Virus record (IMG/VR): IMGVR_UViG_3300032293_002041
Span: 124,001-188,000 of that record
Origin: a virus
Direction: 5' to 3' (one strand)
DNA length: 64,000 bases
In this document: positions 1 to 11,400 of the stretch, piece after piece
How the letters are laid out: each line of letters opens with the position of its first letter
Position numbering within the stretch: position 1 is the first letter of the stretch
Notes under the pieces: generated by a model
What the model saw: only the letters and a program-made list of their open reading frames with translations
Told to the model about the DNA's origin: nothing
Databases searched by the model: none
Position numbers and translations under genes: made by a program

Positions 1-1278
1 TAGCTCTATAAATCTATCATAAATATTGCTGGAAATATAAGTAAAATGAGAACCACTTGGAATTACTCCGGTCACAGAATTATTCTTTAATACCTTGAGC
101 CCTGATGGACATGGCTTTATACTCATACTACTATCATAAGCCACAGTTAAAGGTTCTGGACCATCATTAGTGGCAAAAAAAACATCTCCAGGAGATATAT
201 ATAAATCAACATTTTTAATCGGCCTAGCATCTCCTGATGCTTGTATTACATTTCCCGATCCTGATAAGGCCACATTAAAATATCTATACCAGCACAATAC
301 TCCAGAACTATAATTCCATTTCCAATGAGATCCTATCCTATCATTATGTATAAAGATATTATCATACGTATTTTTAGAAAACCCATAAGGAGGAGTAAAA
401 TCAGATACTGATGGCAATAATTTATCTTTAGTTAATGTTACTCTAGTTTGATCAATATCTCCTATTAATCCTGAGAATATTGGATAGTATGGATGTATGC
501 CAGTCGTTGTTGGGTTGATTTGGGTTAGAATAAAGTTTCCACAAGTTCTACTAGTATTAAGAGATTTATTATAAGATTTATTATGTTGATCTATATTAAT
601 ATGCTGAGAAGTCATCTCGTCATATGGTATTTCTGATATTGTTTCTTTTAATACCCAATCAATGAATAGTGGTGGACAAGTTTCAAAACTCTGTAATCTA
701 TCAGCAGGTAGTGTCACAAAACTTTCAAATCCTAGTCCTGGATTATTTGTGGCAGGAAATTGTTTTGTATATTTATGATCGTGGAAGGATGTTAAATAAT
801 TTTGATTAATAACTGGTATTTTTGGTAAGTAATCATCTATTTTCATCCTGGTGTCGCAAGCTCCATTACAACAATCAGCAATAATATTAGCGGGCACTAA
901 ACCATTATCTGACTGCAATTGCCTAGTATTCCCATCGCTGTCTCTTAGTTGCCATGATGTGGTGTATCCCGACGGAGACAACATTGAACAATATTCACAA
1001 TTAACTGTTGGATCTGATTCTATTTCAGAATAATCTTTGGTGGTATCTGGAACACAGTTAAGTGGATCAAAAGATTTTTGAACTTGACTATTCGCCCTTA
1101 TTAAAGGATCAACATAAACAGTATTTGATAAATTAGATCCAATAATAATTGGCATCCATTGACCACTAATAGCAGGATCAAAAGCTGGTATTAATCCACT
1201 TAATCTAGATAAATTAATATTTACTTGATTATAGTCTATATCAAATAAAAATGGTTTTTTATATATGCTACATCCCAT
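1..1278 (-). CDS. Virion structural protein, C-terminus cut by window edge
   Basis: The frame is open from an ATG at 1278 to base 1 with no stop, giving at least 426 residues; the C-terminus lies outside the window. I do not recognise a family. It begins MGCSIYKKPF and has cysteine clusters at C94/C97 and C136/C137/C141 that could bind metal. The rest looks like a beta-rich structural protein, with many Asn, Ser, Tyr and Pro and no signal peptide or membrane segment. It starts two bases after the stop of the hub-like gene, so it is translated in the same tail-tip operon. An AGG lies about 10 bases before the ATG, inside the last codons of the upstream gene. By position, after hub and fibre genes, it is probably a tail-tip or baseplate component. 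That it is coding is secure; its role is inferred from context only. Confidence 0.85.
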   Translation of the reverse strand, partial: MGCSIYKKPFLFDIDYNQVNINLSRLSGLIPAFDPAISGQWMPIIIGSNLSNTVYVDPLIRANSQVQKSFDPLNCVPDTTKDYSEIESDPTVNCEYCSMLSPSGYTTSWQLRDSDGNTRQLQSDNGLVPANIIADCCNGACDTRMKIDDYLPKIPVINQNYLTSFHDHKYTKQFPATNNPGLGFESFVTLPADRLQSFETCPPLFIDWVLKETISEIPYDEMTSQHINIDQHNKSYNKSLNTSRTCGNFILTQINPTTTGIHPYYPIFSGLIGDIDQTRVTLTKDKLLPSVSDFTPPYGFSKNTYDNIFIHNDRIGSHWKWNYSSGVLCWYRYFNVALSGSGNVIQASGDARPIKNVDLYISPGDVFFATNDGPEPLTVAYDSSMSIKPCPSGLKVLKNNSVTGVIPSGSHFTYISSNIYDRFIEL

Positions 1279-1280
1279 AA

Positions 1281-4200
1281 TTAAGACCTAACTGATTGTA
1301 ATATCCAATCTGTGCCCATAAAAATGAATAATCCAATGTCTCCATTTGCTACATTAAAACTTAACGGATTTTTATATGCGCTACTATATTTAGTATTTTT
1401 AGAATCATTAAGCTTATATATCTCTGCTGCTGTTGCATTTTGTATAATACCGGAAGTAACATATGGTCGATTATAAATTGGTTCATAAAATCCATTATCA
1501 CTATCGTATTTACAATATATTTGAGCTCCTCTTGGGGCTGGACTAATTCCTAATGAATCTTTAACATAAACTAATTTCCTTAATCCACTTGGTAATACAT
1601 CGTTTGAGGAGTCTTCAACCATTACTCCTCTGATGGGCGTGTCGGCTATTAAATCAGTTTCTATTTTAATCCAAACTGGTTTATAATTAGCTCCAACGGT
1701 CCATAATCTTGCTTTTTCGTCCCATCGCAAATCAATTGGTCCTACTGGCCATGTTCCTGGTAGTTGACCCCAACCCTTATAGAAAGTATTCTCTTTGTAG
1801 GGTTTTGTCCATGTTCCATCTACTTTTTGAGTTTGATTTCTATATATTAGTCCTGTGGTAGCAGATCCTTCTGTAACCCCCAATACAGTGTTTCCATTTT
1901 GTATTAGTGGTTCACCAGAAGCGTTTGGTACAGGATAGCCTTCTAGGTCATAACCCCAAGCATGAACCATAAGAGGACCACGCAAACCAAAAAATCTTAC
2001 ATTATTATCCGGAATAACTCCAGGATCTAAATTATTTGTGGAGCAATACTCTGAATAGTTTAAGTCATAGTCTAGAAAATTTTTATTAGGATTAGCTGAA
2101 TACGCTGGTTTTAAAGAATTGCCTTCTTGTGGTATAATTTTTCCGTATCCAACCACATCAATAGAATGAGCTGTAAAGTCTCTGGTTTGTCTATTTTGAA
2201 AACAGCTAAATTCACCAGTACTCATTAATATGGGATTTAATGTTGTTCCATTAATTACTGGATTTCCACTCAGTCCACTCTGTCTTAAGCTATTTACTAA
2301 TTGTAAATCATCTCCACTAGCTATCACATAAGGAGGGGTTGTCTCTTTAGGTGATGCACTTATAAAAGCTCTTTTCTTTTTATCTTCTAATAGTTCACAA
2401 AAAGTACAGTCTTTAGTAACTGAAGTTACAGAATTTTTCATAGCCGATAGCGAACTAGGTAAATTAGTTGGCGTTATATTTAAATAAGTATAAGTAAAAG
2501 TGCCTCTTCCTTGGCAAACTGGACATCGTTCTCTGGTATATTTACTAATATTATATGTAGTACCATATAATGTTGGAAAAAATGATATTGGAGATAATAG
2601 TCCATCCAAACTCATAATAGATTTACGATCATAATCTCCATCAAGCTCTCTGGGTAATTCTTGAATATCCTGTACTCCAACATTAGCAAGATATTTTATC
2701 ATATTTAGAGGATCATATGTGACTGATCCTCCTATCGGTAATTGAAACCAATCTGGCCCAAACTTTAAATCATTAAAACTATTTAATATAGAACTATTAG
2801 GATTAATTTGACTATATGCAGCCCCAGCTAATACTTCCAAAGGACTCCATCTTAACGGCTTAGGAGTATCTCCATTACTGCCATTACTAGAAAACATATT
2901 TTCTTTAATAGAAGATTGTGAGGCATTCATTGCTGTGGTGAATTGTTTTTTGCGTTTGAACGATTCTTGACCAAGAGCCTTAATTCGTTCGGAATTTTCT
3001 TTATTAAAAAATCCAAGTTTACGAGTATAGGTTCTCATGGTATAATTAGTCGTTATACCATTTTCTCCTATGTTTACATTGAGACTAGTTATAACAGGAC
3101 CACTCAAACTTCCTGCGGACAATGAGAGTATGTCTCCTAGTCCATACTCTGTTCCATCATTTGCCGTTAACACAAATCCCGCAACTGATATGCTTCCTTC
3201 TTCAGCTATTTGTTGATAAGTAACATCATCTTTAATTTTACTCATAATAGACGCATCTAGATTATCTATTCCTCCATAAGTCCATGGTACATAATCTGGG
3301 AGTTCGTCTATTTTACATCCACCAACAAGATTATTAACAAGATTGGTACTATTAGCAACGTCACTCCCATTAAAAATTATGTTATCAATTAATCCAGGAT
3401 GATTGATCCATGGTCCGTATGTAGACCTATTATAGGTTATTGGAATAGCAGCAAAAAATGGGCACGTTGCTTTTTTATTAATAGGAGCATTTTGTGCTGA
3501 AGTATTAATAGATATGCCTCCCCCATCTTCAATAACACCTGCATTCAACATCCAATTAAAAATATAAGCTGATGCGTCATTCGCGCTTGTAGGTCCTCTT
3601 CTTATTTCAGAACCATTGCCATATCCTTGAGGTCTACTCATTCCTCTTTTTATAACACATATAGCATCGTGTAGTTGAGTAAATAATAAAGATTCATCAG
3701 TATCATTTTTACCACCACCTAATAAAATTGGTTCATCTAAAGATATAATAGCGCGAGGATCGTATCTATCGCCTCCTATGTTTATAAATACAACTTGTTT
3801 ATTTACTGAGGCTTTAACATACATTTTATATACCCAATCGTTCGGTATGCCAATACCGTGAGAAGTTTTAAGACTTCCATAATTAGTACTCCCCACTACA
3901 TTAGTTATTTGCCTAGGGCTGGTATATGGAATATATACATAGTCTGATGGTTTAAGACTATGTTGTAATGGAAAATAAAAACCATTACTATCTGGAATTC
4001 CCCATCTAGCTTTTGTAAATGCGTGTCCGTTTGCGTCTAACCAATCAACAGGATTAATGTTCGATTGCATCCATAGATCCTTGGTAGCTAATTCTCCACA
4101 AGCATTAAAACCAAGAATTGGTTGAATTAATCCGTCATCATTTGTGAATAAGTCGCATATTGTGGATCCAACAGATATTGTATCATCAATTACATTTCCT

Positions 4201-6740
4201 TCTTCTTCCCATGCTCCTTCGGTAGATATTTCCCAATCTGAAAATATTCTTCCGCCACCAGCATAAGCATAATTACCATTTTTTAATTTTAGATCTCCTT
4301 CTCTATAATATCTCATTCTTGGGACACGAACCATGAATGTTTTGCCATAGTGTTCGCTAGCAACCTTATTAAAAAAGTCATAAACATTTTGTAAATCAGC
4401 ATATAAATTTTTGGTATATGTGCTGGAGTGTTCTAATTTGATAGCATATGGCCTTGGATCAACAGTTTGTGTTTTAGGCGCTGATTTTGCTGCTATATTC
4501 CAATTAATAATACTTAAACCAGCTAAGAAATTATCTTTAGAAGCATAGTAGGGATATTTACTTTTAAATACAGTATACATTAGATCAGCAATATCTGTGT
4601 TAAATAAGCTATCAAAACAATAGGAAAACCATACTTCAAAACCACCTAAAGCAGCTCGTAGTTCGTTCTCTAATACAACAAAATCACCAGTAGATTCATA
4701 TGCGGAAGTTAATATTGTCGTAATATCATTATTTCTAAAAATTACTTGTAATTGTCCAAGATTTTGATCCCAAAATACTTTTCTTGGTTCTTTTGAGCTT
4801 ACAGTATCTTGTTCTTCTTCATAAGGCTTTCCGTGTGTGCCAAAATATGGACATATAACATCTTTATATAGTGCATAACTAATTCTAGTAGCACTAGGTG
4901 TATTTATGGCATTAGGACCAGGACCTAGATTATCTACAGGAAAATAATTTCCTCTTAAAAAAGATAATGAATCACTACCCATTGTTTCTCTACTATTAAA
5001 AATAGTTAAGTCATTTACCTGGCCAACACTAGCTCCCGCAGTGTCTATTGTAACTTGATTCTTTCTGGTACTACCAGCATCTGGCACTCTAGAATAATTA
5101 CCATATCTAGTAGATACTGGCATAAAAGATCCAGCTCCGTTGTTAGCATACGGATCATAGACTGCGGTATTTTGTCTTAGTGATAAATGCATAGAAGCAG
5201 CTTGATATAGTCTTTTTTGTTTACCTCCTATGTACATTGTTCTAGTATCTTTGTCTGTAAAACTTTGTCCATATGAATAATTAGTAATTTTTAATGGAGG
5301 ATTAGCATTTAATAAACTATTAATTAGATTTTTAATAATGTCCTTGCTTGGTTGAATCCTTTTACTAACAACTTTAAGTTTAATAATTCCAGAATAGTTT
5401 GAACTATTGGATTTTTCAAAATCAACAAAATAATCAAAACCAGCACCATCACATATTCTTTGAATAAAATCTCCAAGAGATATATTGGTTTCTGGTATGT
5501 ATAAGTCATTTGGTGGTATTGGTAGTTCGCTTATGTCTAACTTAAATAAACTACGATAAATTCCATCATTTGCAAGAATATTTGGACAAAGTCCACAATC
5601 TGCTAGTGTAACTCTTGGTGCAAGTGGGCTATCTCCGCCACCAACTACCGTGGATGAAACATTAACAAAAGAACCGTCGTTAGCAACAACGTGTTTACCA
5701 ACAATGCATCCATATGGAGAATATCTATTTTTGTTTGGACTATTTGCGCATAATAGTTGTTGAATAGCGTAATAAATTTGTAGTGCAGATACGCCTTCGC
5801 TAGTTTTGGCAGCATTTCCAAAACTTCCTCCTAAAGACTCATCTTCTAAATATCCAAAAACATTAATAACATTTGGTAAATTTCCTCTTTTAATACTACC
5901 ATTAAAACCTCCAACACTACTTAAGCTTGGTACGGCCACAGTATCAGTGATTATTGTAGAAATAGATCCTGTATAATTATTAATAATTAATTGAACACCA
6001 TTTAATAAACTAGCATAACTACGAATCTCCACCTCATAAAGAGGAGTACCGCCCTGTCCACCAGTAGTTTTCCAGCTATGCACATAACCACCATACTCAA
6101 CACCATCAGAAAACTTAAAATAAACCGGGGTACCAATTATATCATAGCCTGTACGGACCTCGACTTCCTTACCGTCTTCTATCCTAGTTTTTTTTAATGC
6201 AAGAAAACCAGGATCAGGATCCGTCCACTGTATTGGCCGAGTTGTACCGGGCTTGGTTGACCATATGAGTTTACCAATATCTCTATCGGTTGGTAATCCT
6301 TCTTGTTCAGAAAACTGAGTTTCTAATTGTTGACTAATGTCCTTATGTAAATTTCCATATCTGTCTCTTGATGGAGAACTTTCATTTAAATTTTTACTAT
6401 ATGACGTTTTAATATTGCCAGTATCAGTTGTTATAGTAAAAGTATTATCATTATTATAACTATTAGGCATTTCTAGTGCGCTAGAGCGAATATTATCAAT
6501 ATTATTGATACCCACATCAGCCGCATTGAATGTTCTAACTTGCTGTTTTAATGGGGCATAAATAGCATTTAGTGGATGATAAGCGTTGTCTTCTACTAAA
6601 CTTACTGTCACGCTACTTTGGTCTGAGCCCCATCCCAGATTCATAGTAAAATTAGTTATACTACATCCAAGAAAAAGAGTTTGTTTATATGGACCAACTT
6701 CCCTATAAGATCCACCACATGTTTTTGTTGTTGCGGGCAT
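1281..6740 (-). CDS. Giant hub/baseplate-like tail-tip protein (1819 aa)
   Basis: A 1819-residue protein with a good Shine-Dalgarno (AGGA about 9 bases before the ATG at 6740). It sits downstream of the tape measure gene, where tail hub proteins are usually encoded. Around residues 410-445 there is a stretch reading NISLGDFIQRICDGAGFDYF, which resembles the part of gpD/gp27-like hubs that sets up a local basis for a projected domain; this is a weak family link. Residues 1406-1448 hold two CxxC pairs, C1406/C1409 in a CPVCQGRG context and C1445/C1448, looking like a zinc knuckle. Much of the remainder is Asn/Ser/Gly-rich beta structure. It is very long for a hub, so extra carbohydrate-binding or structural domains are likely. 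Virion tail-tip location is fairly safe; the exact hub role is inferred. Confidence 0.85.
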   Translation of the reverse strand: MPATTKTCGGSYREVGPYKQTLFLGCSITNFTMNLGWGSDQSSVTVSLVEDNAYHPLNAIYAPLKQQVRTFNAADVGINNIDNIRSSALEMPNSYNNDNTFTITTDTGNIKTSYSKNLNESSPSRDRYGNLHKDISQQLETQFSEQEGLPTDRDIGKLIWSTKPGTTRPIQWTDPDPGFLALKKTRIEDGKEVEVRTGYDIIGTPVYFKFSDGVEYGGYVHSWKTTGGQGGTPLYEVEIRSYASLLNGVQLIINNYTGSISTIITDTVAVPSLSSVGGFNGSIKRGNLPNVINVFGYLEDESLGGSFGNAAKTSEGVSALQIYYAIQQLLCANSPNKNRYSPYGCIVGKHVVANDGSFVNVSSTVVGGGDSPLAPRVTLADCGLCPNILANDGIYRSLFKLDISELPIPPNDLYIPETNISLGDFIQRICDGAGFDYFVDFEKSNSSNYSGIIKLKVVSKRIQPSKDIIKNLINSLLNANPPLKITNYSYGQSFTDKDTRTMYIGGKQKRLYQAASMHLSLRQNTAVYDPYANNGAGSFMPVSTRYGNYSRVPDAGSTRKNQVTIDTAGASVGQVNDLTIFNSRETMGSDSLSFLRGNYFPVDNLGPGPNAINTPSATRISYALYKDVICPYFGTHGKPYEEEQDTVSSKEPRKVFWDQNLGQLQVIFRNNDITTILTSAYESTGDFVVLENELRAALGGFEVWFSYCFDSLFNTDIADLMYTVFKSKYPYYASKDNFLAGLSIINWNIAAKSAPKTQTVDPRPYAIKLEHSSTYTKNLYADLQNVYDFFNKVASEHYGKTFMVRVPRMRYYREGDLKLKNGNYAYAGGGRIFSDWEISTEGAWEEEGNVIDDTISVGSTICDLFTNDDGLIQPILGFNACGELATKDLWMQSNINPVDWLDANGHAFTKARWGIPDSNGFYFPLQHSLKPSDYVYIPYTSPRQITNVVGSTNYGSLKTSHGIGIPNDWVYKMYVKASVNKQVVFINIGGDRYDPRAIISLDEPILLGGGKNDTDESLLFTQLHDAICVIKRGMSRPQGYGNGSEIRRGPTSANDASAYIFNWMLNAGVIEDGGGISINTSAQNAPINKKATCPFFAAIPITYNRSTYGPWINHPGLIDNIIFNGSDVANSTNLVNNLVGGCKIDELPDYVPWTYGGIDNLDASIMSKIKDDVTYQQIAEEGSISVAGFVLTANDGTEYGLGDILSLSAGSLSGPVITSLNVNIGENGITTNYTMRTYTRKLGFFNKENSERIKALGQESFKRKKQFTTAMNASQSSIKENMFSSNGSNGDTPKPLRWSPLEVLAGAAYSQINPNSSILNSFNDLKFGPDWFQLPIGGSVTYDPLNMIKYLANVGVQDIQELPRELDGDYDRKSIMSLDGLLSPISFFPTLYGTTYNISKYTRERCPVCQGRGTFTYTYLNITPTNLPSSLSAMKNSVTSVTKDCTFCELLEDKKKRAFISASPKETTPPYVIASGDDLQLVNSLRQSGLSGNPVINGTTLNPILMSTGEFSCFQNRQTRDFTAHSIDVVGYGKIIPQEGNSLKPAYSANPNKNFLDYDLNYSEYCSTNNLDPGVIPDNNVRFFGLRGPLMVHAWGYDLEGYPVPNASGEPLIQNGNTVLGVTEGSATTGLIYRNQTQKVDGTWTKPYKENTFYKGWGQLPGTWPVGPIDLRWDEKARLWTVGANYKPVWIKIETDLIADTPIRGVMVEDSSNDVLPSGLRKLVYVKDSLGISPAPRGAQIYCKYDSDNGFYEPIYNRPYVTSGIIQNATAAEIYKLNDSKNTKYSSAYKNPLSFNVANGDIGLFIFMGTDWILQSVRS

Positions 6741-6749
6741 ATTTTTTTC

Positions 6750-8414
6750 CTATGTAATGCATTGGGTCCATTCCCAAGTTTTTTCTTTAGTTAATCTTCC
6801 TTCTGTAATATTCCATGCTGCGGTATCACTTTTCACATATGATTTAATACCACCTTGATTAGTAGCATTATTTGGCATTAAATTTTCTGGGTTAAATGAT
6901 TCAATTAGTCCTGTAATTTGTGAATATTGTTCATTTTTAAATTTTAAATCCCTAAGAGCTGAAGGTCTAGGAAAAACCACTTCAAAAGAAACTCGTCTTT
7001 GTGATGATGTAACAGTTCCGAGATCTTGTAAAATAGGACCAAGTTTTCTGCCAAGAACAAAAATTGAAGCTACTAATGGTGTGGCAAAAGTATCATCTAC
7101 TGTTAGATTCTCACTAATTGAGCCAGCAATATAGTTCAATGGTCTATTATTATAAGACCATGAATAAGTAATGCTACCTTCTGCAGGATTAAATCCTTCA
7201 GTAACAGACACTGGAATAGGATTTAGAGCATTCTCAGACCTATTAAAAGTAGCATTAAAAGCAAATGGAGCATTTGACCCGGCCCCGTATGATGCATAAT
7301 TTCCAGTAACGGCCAAAGCTTGAACTCTTTGGTATAGAACATTTTTAATTCCACTATATCCGCTAATAGCATTATAAAATTTAGTACCACCAGAAATTTG
7401 AGCAACCTGGGCGTGATTTGTTAGTGATCCACTCAAGCTTCCACTTATGAATGGGGATCCAGTGTTAGAGTATGGCACTCCACTATTAAATAGTTCCAAT
7501 CCCTTAATTGTTCCATTAATTTGCACAGTACGCAACATGCTATTGTCTAATGAACTTTCAATAGTAAAGCTTTCAGTAAATGGTTTAAATACTCCACCTG
7601 TTCCTGATGGTATACCTAACCAATTATCTGTAATCCTATAACTTCCTTCTGTGTCGCTAACATTAATACTTCTTACAAAATTAAACAATAATAATCCAGT
7701 AATAATTCCACTATAGGTTGGACTCAATGGTAAGTGATAGTTTACCCAGTCTTTAGCGTTTGAAACAGCCGTCTTGAAGCCTGTGGTAGCTACATTTCCA
7801 CCACTACCGCTAACAGGAATAAATTTACCAACAGCACCAATAGTTCTACTGATTCTATAAAATGGATAATTATCTCCTTGCTCAAAACTTAATGTGTTTC
7901 CAAAACCCAATAATTTCATATTTGTTCGTAGATTATTATTATTAACATAAGAAAATTCATCAAGAGTTTCTATGTTCCAGTCGTCTTGAGCGCTACTAAC
8001 ATAAAAAATACCGCTTCCTGTATGAGCTACTTCGGATTGTAAGTCAATATTATAATCAATAGTGGTTGTCCAGTTATCTTCGGTTCTACTAGCATTATAT
8101 CTAGTAACTTTTATGCCACTGAATACAGTTTTAGTACCAATAGGATTATCACCACTTCCACACCCAACAGTAAAGTCATTTCCATCGAAACTAAAAGCTT
8201 TTCTAAGACCACTCTCAAGAGTTAATAAATGATCAAATCCTTTATTACCACTACCAGTATAAATTTTACCTTCTAAAGATATAGTAGCAGTAGATCCTAT
8301 CTGCCTACCTCCTCCGTCTCTTTGATAATCTTGGGAAATGCTAATAAATGGTATAGGATAGCCACTGTTTGCCTCAAACTTAAATGGTCCATATCTCATG
8401 TACGAAGCGGACAT
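6750..8414 (-). CDS. Baseplate/distal-tail-like structural protein (554 aa)
   Basis: A 554-residue protein starting at the ATG at 8414, preceded by TAGGA nine bases upstream; an in-frame ATG five codons later is less well placed. Its stop is nine bases before the hub-like gene. It is rich in Gly, Ser, Asn and Thr with alternating hydrophobic residues, typical of an all-beta virion protein. I recognise no catalytic motif or named domain. The C-terminal part (about residues 380-540) includes a stretch where the protein compares basis-like pieces (SVTEGFNPAEGSITYSW), which recalls the local style of distal tail or baseplate proteins but is not diagnostic. Its place between a fibre gene and the hub-like gene suggests a distal tail or baseplate ring role. 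That it is coding is certain; function is inferred from order. Confidence 0.8.
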   Translation of the reverse strand: MSASYMRYGPFKFEANSGYPIPFISISQDYQRDGGGRQIGSTATISLEGKIYTGSGNKGFDHLLTLESGLRKAFSFDGNDFTVGCGSGDNPIGTKTVFSGIKVTRYNASRTEDNWTTTIDYNIDLQSEVAHTGSGIFYVSSAQDDWNIETLDEFSYVNNNNLRTNMKLLGFGNTLSFEQGDNYPFYRISRTIGAVGKFIPVSGSGGNVATTGFKTAVSNAKDWVNYHLPLSPTYSGIITGLLLFNFVRSINVSDTEGSYRITDNWLGIPSGTGGVFKPFTESFTIESSLDNSMLRTVQINGTIKGLELFNSGVPYSNTGSPFISGSLSGSLTNHAQVAQISGGTKFYNAISGYSGIKNVLYQRVQALAVTGNYASYGAGSNAPFAFNATFNRSENALNPIPVSVTEGFNPAEGSITYSWSYNNRPLNYIAGSISENLTVDDTFATPLVASIFVLGRKLGPILQDLGTVTSSQRRVSFEVVFPRPSALRDLKFKNEQYSQITGLIESFNPENLMPNNATNQGGIKSYVKSDTAAWNITEGRLTKEKTWEWTQCIT

Positions 8415-8442
8415 AATATAATTCCTAAATTATTTTAAAGTC

Positions 8443-11400
8443 TTAAGTATTTCCGAATAGATTGTATGATGCCGGATAATTTAACTGATTAATTTGAGCG
8501 GTGGCGCTCCATAATGTTGTTTGTCCAGCAACTCCTGTAGCTACGATACTAAGTCTTGGGATTGTTGTCTGATCGGCAGTATCAAGTCTTGTAGCTATAC
8601 CCATACCAGCCGGAAGACCAGCACTATATGTAGTTATAGTTTCATTTCCTAGTTTAGTAAATATGCTACCATCTGAGGATCTTAAAATAGCTCCCTCAAT
8701 AGTGATGCCAGCTCCTGATCTAGGCCCAACTCCGCTGACTGATGTGCCACTTTGCCATATTGCTGATACAAGTATTTTATAGTTCCATACATTATCATAT
8801 AAATCACTATTACCAGTATTTAATAATAAACTAATCGTGTTATCTCTGCCATGTGTTGTAGCGTTATTTTTTGCCCAGTCTGTAGTTAATTCCACAATAG
8901 TGCTACCCAATGTTCTACATCTTAAATAATACTGTGCAAATTGAGACGATCCATCGTATACGGTATTTGTATCTAGAAAAGAACTTGATGCAAAAGCATG
9001 TGTGTGGTATGTGTATCCCATTTTGGCTTTATGACCAAACTCAATACCATTTAGTGTTTTTAACTGATTAGTAACACTTGGAGATTGATCGATCTTAATA
9101 CCACTTGCTAGGTTCCAACTGTTTCCATTAAATATTAAAAACCCACCATTCTCTATAGCATTATTTGATCTGTCTTTATCTGAAAATTTAATATCCACTC
9201 TGAAAGCATTGTCTTGTCCAAGAGATGTTGTTTCGGTTGCTAGTGGATAGAAACCAGAGAATTGTGTATTTAAATCCAATAGACTTGAGAATACATTGCC
9301 TCCACCATCAACTCTTAAATATAGTCCGGATACAGTACTGCCCTCACCCAGCCTTAATGAATTAGTCCATGTTTTACCTCTAACATATAATGAATTACCA
9401 GATGCATTAGTATCTGTACTCGAAGAGTTGATAATAACAACACCAGTACTAGCAACATGAAAACCCCTTCTTTGGCTTCCTGGGGTTTGTCCTGATACTA
9501 ATACAGAAAAATTATTACCTAATCCAAGATTATTAAATACTGTATCAATATTTCTATTAGAACTCAATAAAATATTGTATCTTGTATCAAAATTACCACC
9601 AGACGCTGTTATTTCATCATATGTTACTACTCCGGTAGAGCCCATAGCTAATATAGACTGATTATTAAACCATCTGTAGCTAGTATCTCCAGTAGCCCAT
9701 GAATTACCATTAGAAAATAATACGCTATAAGCTCTAGAGTTATAAGCATTTAATTTACCAGAATTATCAACATATAAGAATGTTCCAGTTAAACTTACTG
9801 GCAGAATCATTCCTCCGCTTACTGAGAAATTACCAAAATTACCAGAATTACCACTAACATTATAAAAGTCAATTCTATTTTTGCTAAAGTTTGTTTCTAG
9901 TAAAGTCTTGGCAAAGTCTGTTCCTCCACTTCCTCTGACTCTCATGCCATAAATATTGCCTTCGTCATTAACTAATAATCCTGAAGAAGTAATATAAAAA
10001 CCATTGTTGCCATCAAGATTAAAACCCATTGTTGACGTGGTTGGATTATATTGTATTTGATTAATTCCGCTAGCAACTTTATTATTTACCCTATACATTA
10101 ATCCATTATCAGTTCCTGATATTCTAACAGGGAGCTGCCATGTTCCGTAACCATTAGTATTAGTAGTTAATACATATTGATCTGGTGCAGAAAAACCTAC
10201 TCTTATAGTGTCCGTGCTGGTTAAGCCACTAACAGAAAGATCGGCTGTTGGACTGTTTGTATTTATTCCGAAGTAATTGTTATTTAAATCAACATTAACA
10301 ATTGAAGTATTATCGTTACTAGATTTAATAATGAAATTATCTTGGAAAGCCCCAGAATTGAACACCATTTTTTCATTATCTAGAATAATTTTATTTCTAT
10401 TATTAGTACCTAGATATAATGTATTATTAGCAACTCCACTAATACCGTATCCTATAACTATGTTTTTTACGCCAGACACAGTATTATTATTGCCAACTAC
10501 AATACCACTACTAAATATATAGTTATTATTAGATCCAACTATAATATTATCAGAACCATAGGTAGGATTGGTTTCTGGTCCACCAATTCCACCACCCTGC
10601 TGATATGGCATGATTAAGCCACTAATAGCACTGGCTGGAGGATTGTTGTCGTCAAAAGCATTATTGATAGAATAATAACCGTTGCTATTATCTATACTAA
10701 TAGAATTAGTAAATGTGATAGTTGTTAAGGTATTCAAACTATCTTCAACTATATCTAATATTTCTCGAATAAAAGTATTTGTGGCTGACGGAGGATTTTG
10801 AATGTAAATTAATACAGTATCTCCTATATTATATTTATTAGACACATTGAGAGATGGCACAGTAACCGTGAAGGTTGTTTGGCTATCTGTTGTAAATTGA
10901 TGTCTAATTGATCCAACTGTGTTATTTTTACCGTAAATTATATTATTGATTCCGTGAGTTTTATTCGCTGTTCCAACTATTATACCACTAGATACAGCAG
11001 CATTATAACCGATCACAATATTCCCACTACCAAAAACATCCATCTTGCTATTGGCCGTGTTCAACACCACAGATTCTTGTCCAATAACAGAAATTTTACT
11101 TCCTAGAGTTCCTATTTTATCTCCCACAATAAAATTAGAATTACCAATATTATATGTGTTAGACGAATTTTTAAGATTATTATATGATCCTAATATATTA
11201 GCATTTGATCCTGATATTGAATTTTTATTTCCAAGTAAAATATCGCTATTTCCATTGGTAATAATATTATTTATGCCAGCTAATATAGAATTATTAACTG
11301 ATCCGGATGTTCTTCTCGGTGTTCCAGAAACTGAACCAGCAGAGTCTATGTAGACCCCTGTTTGGTTATTCAATACTCCCAGTACTAAATTATTATTACT

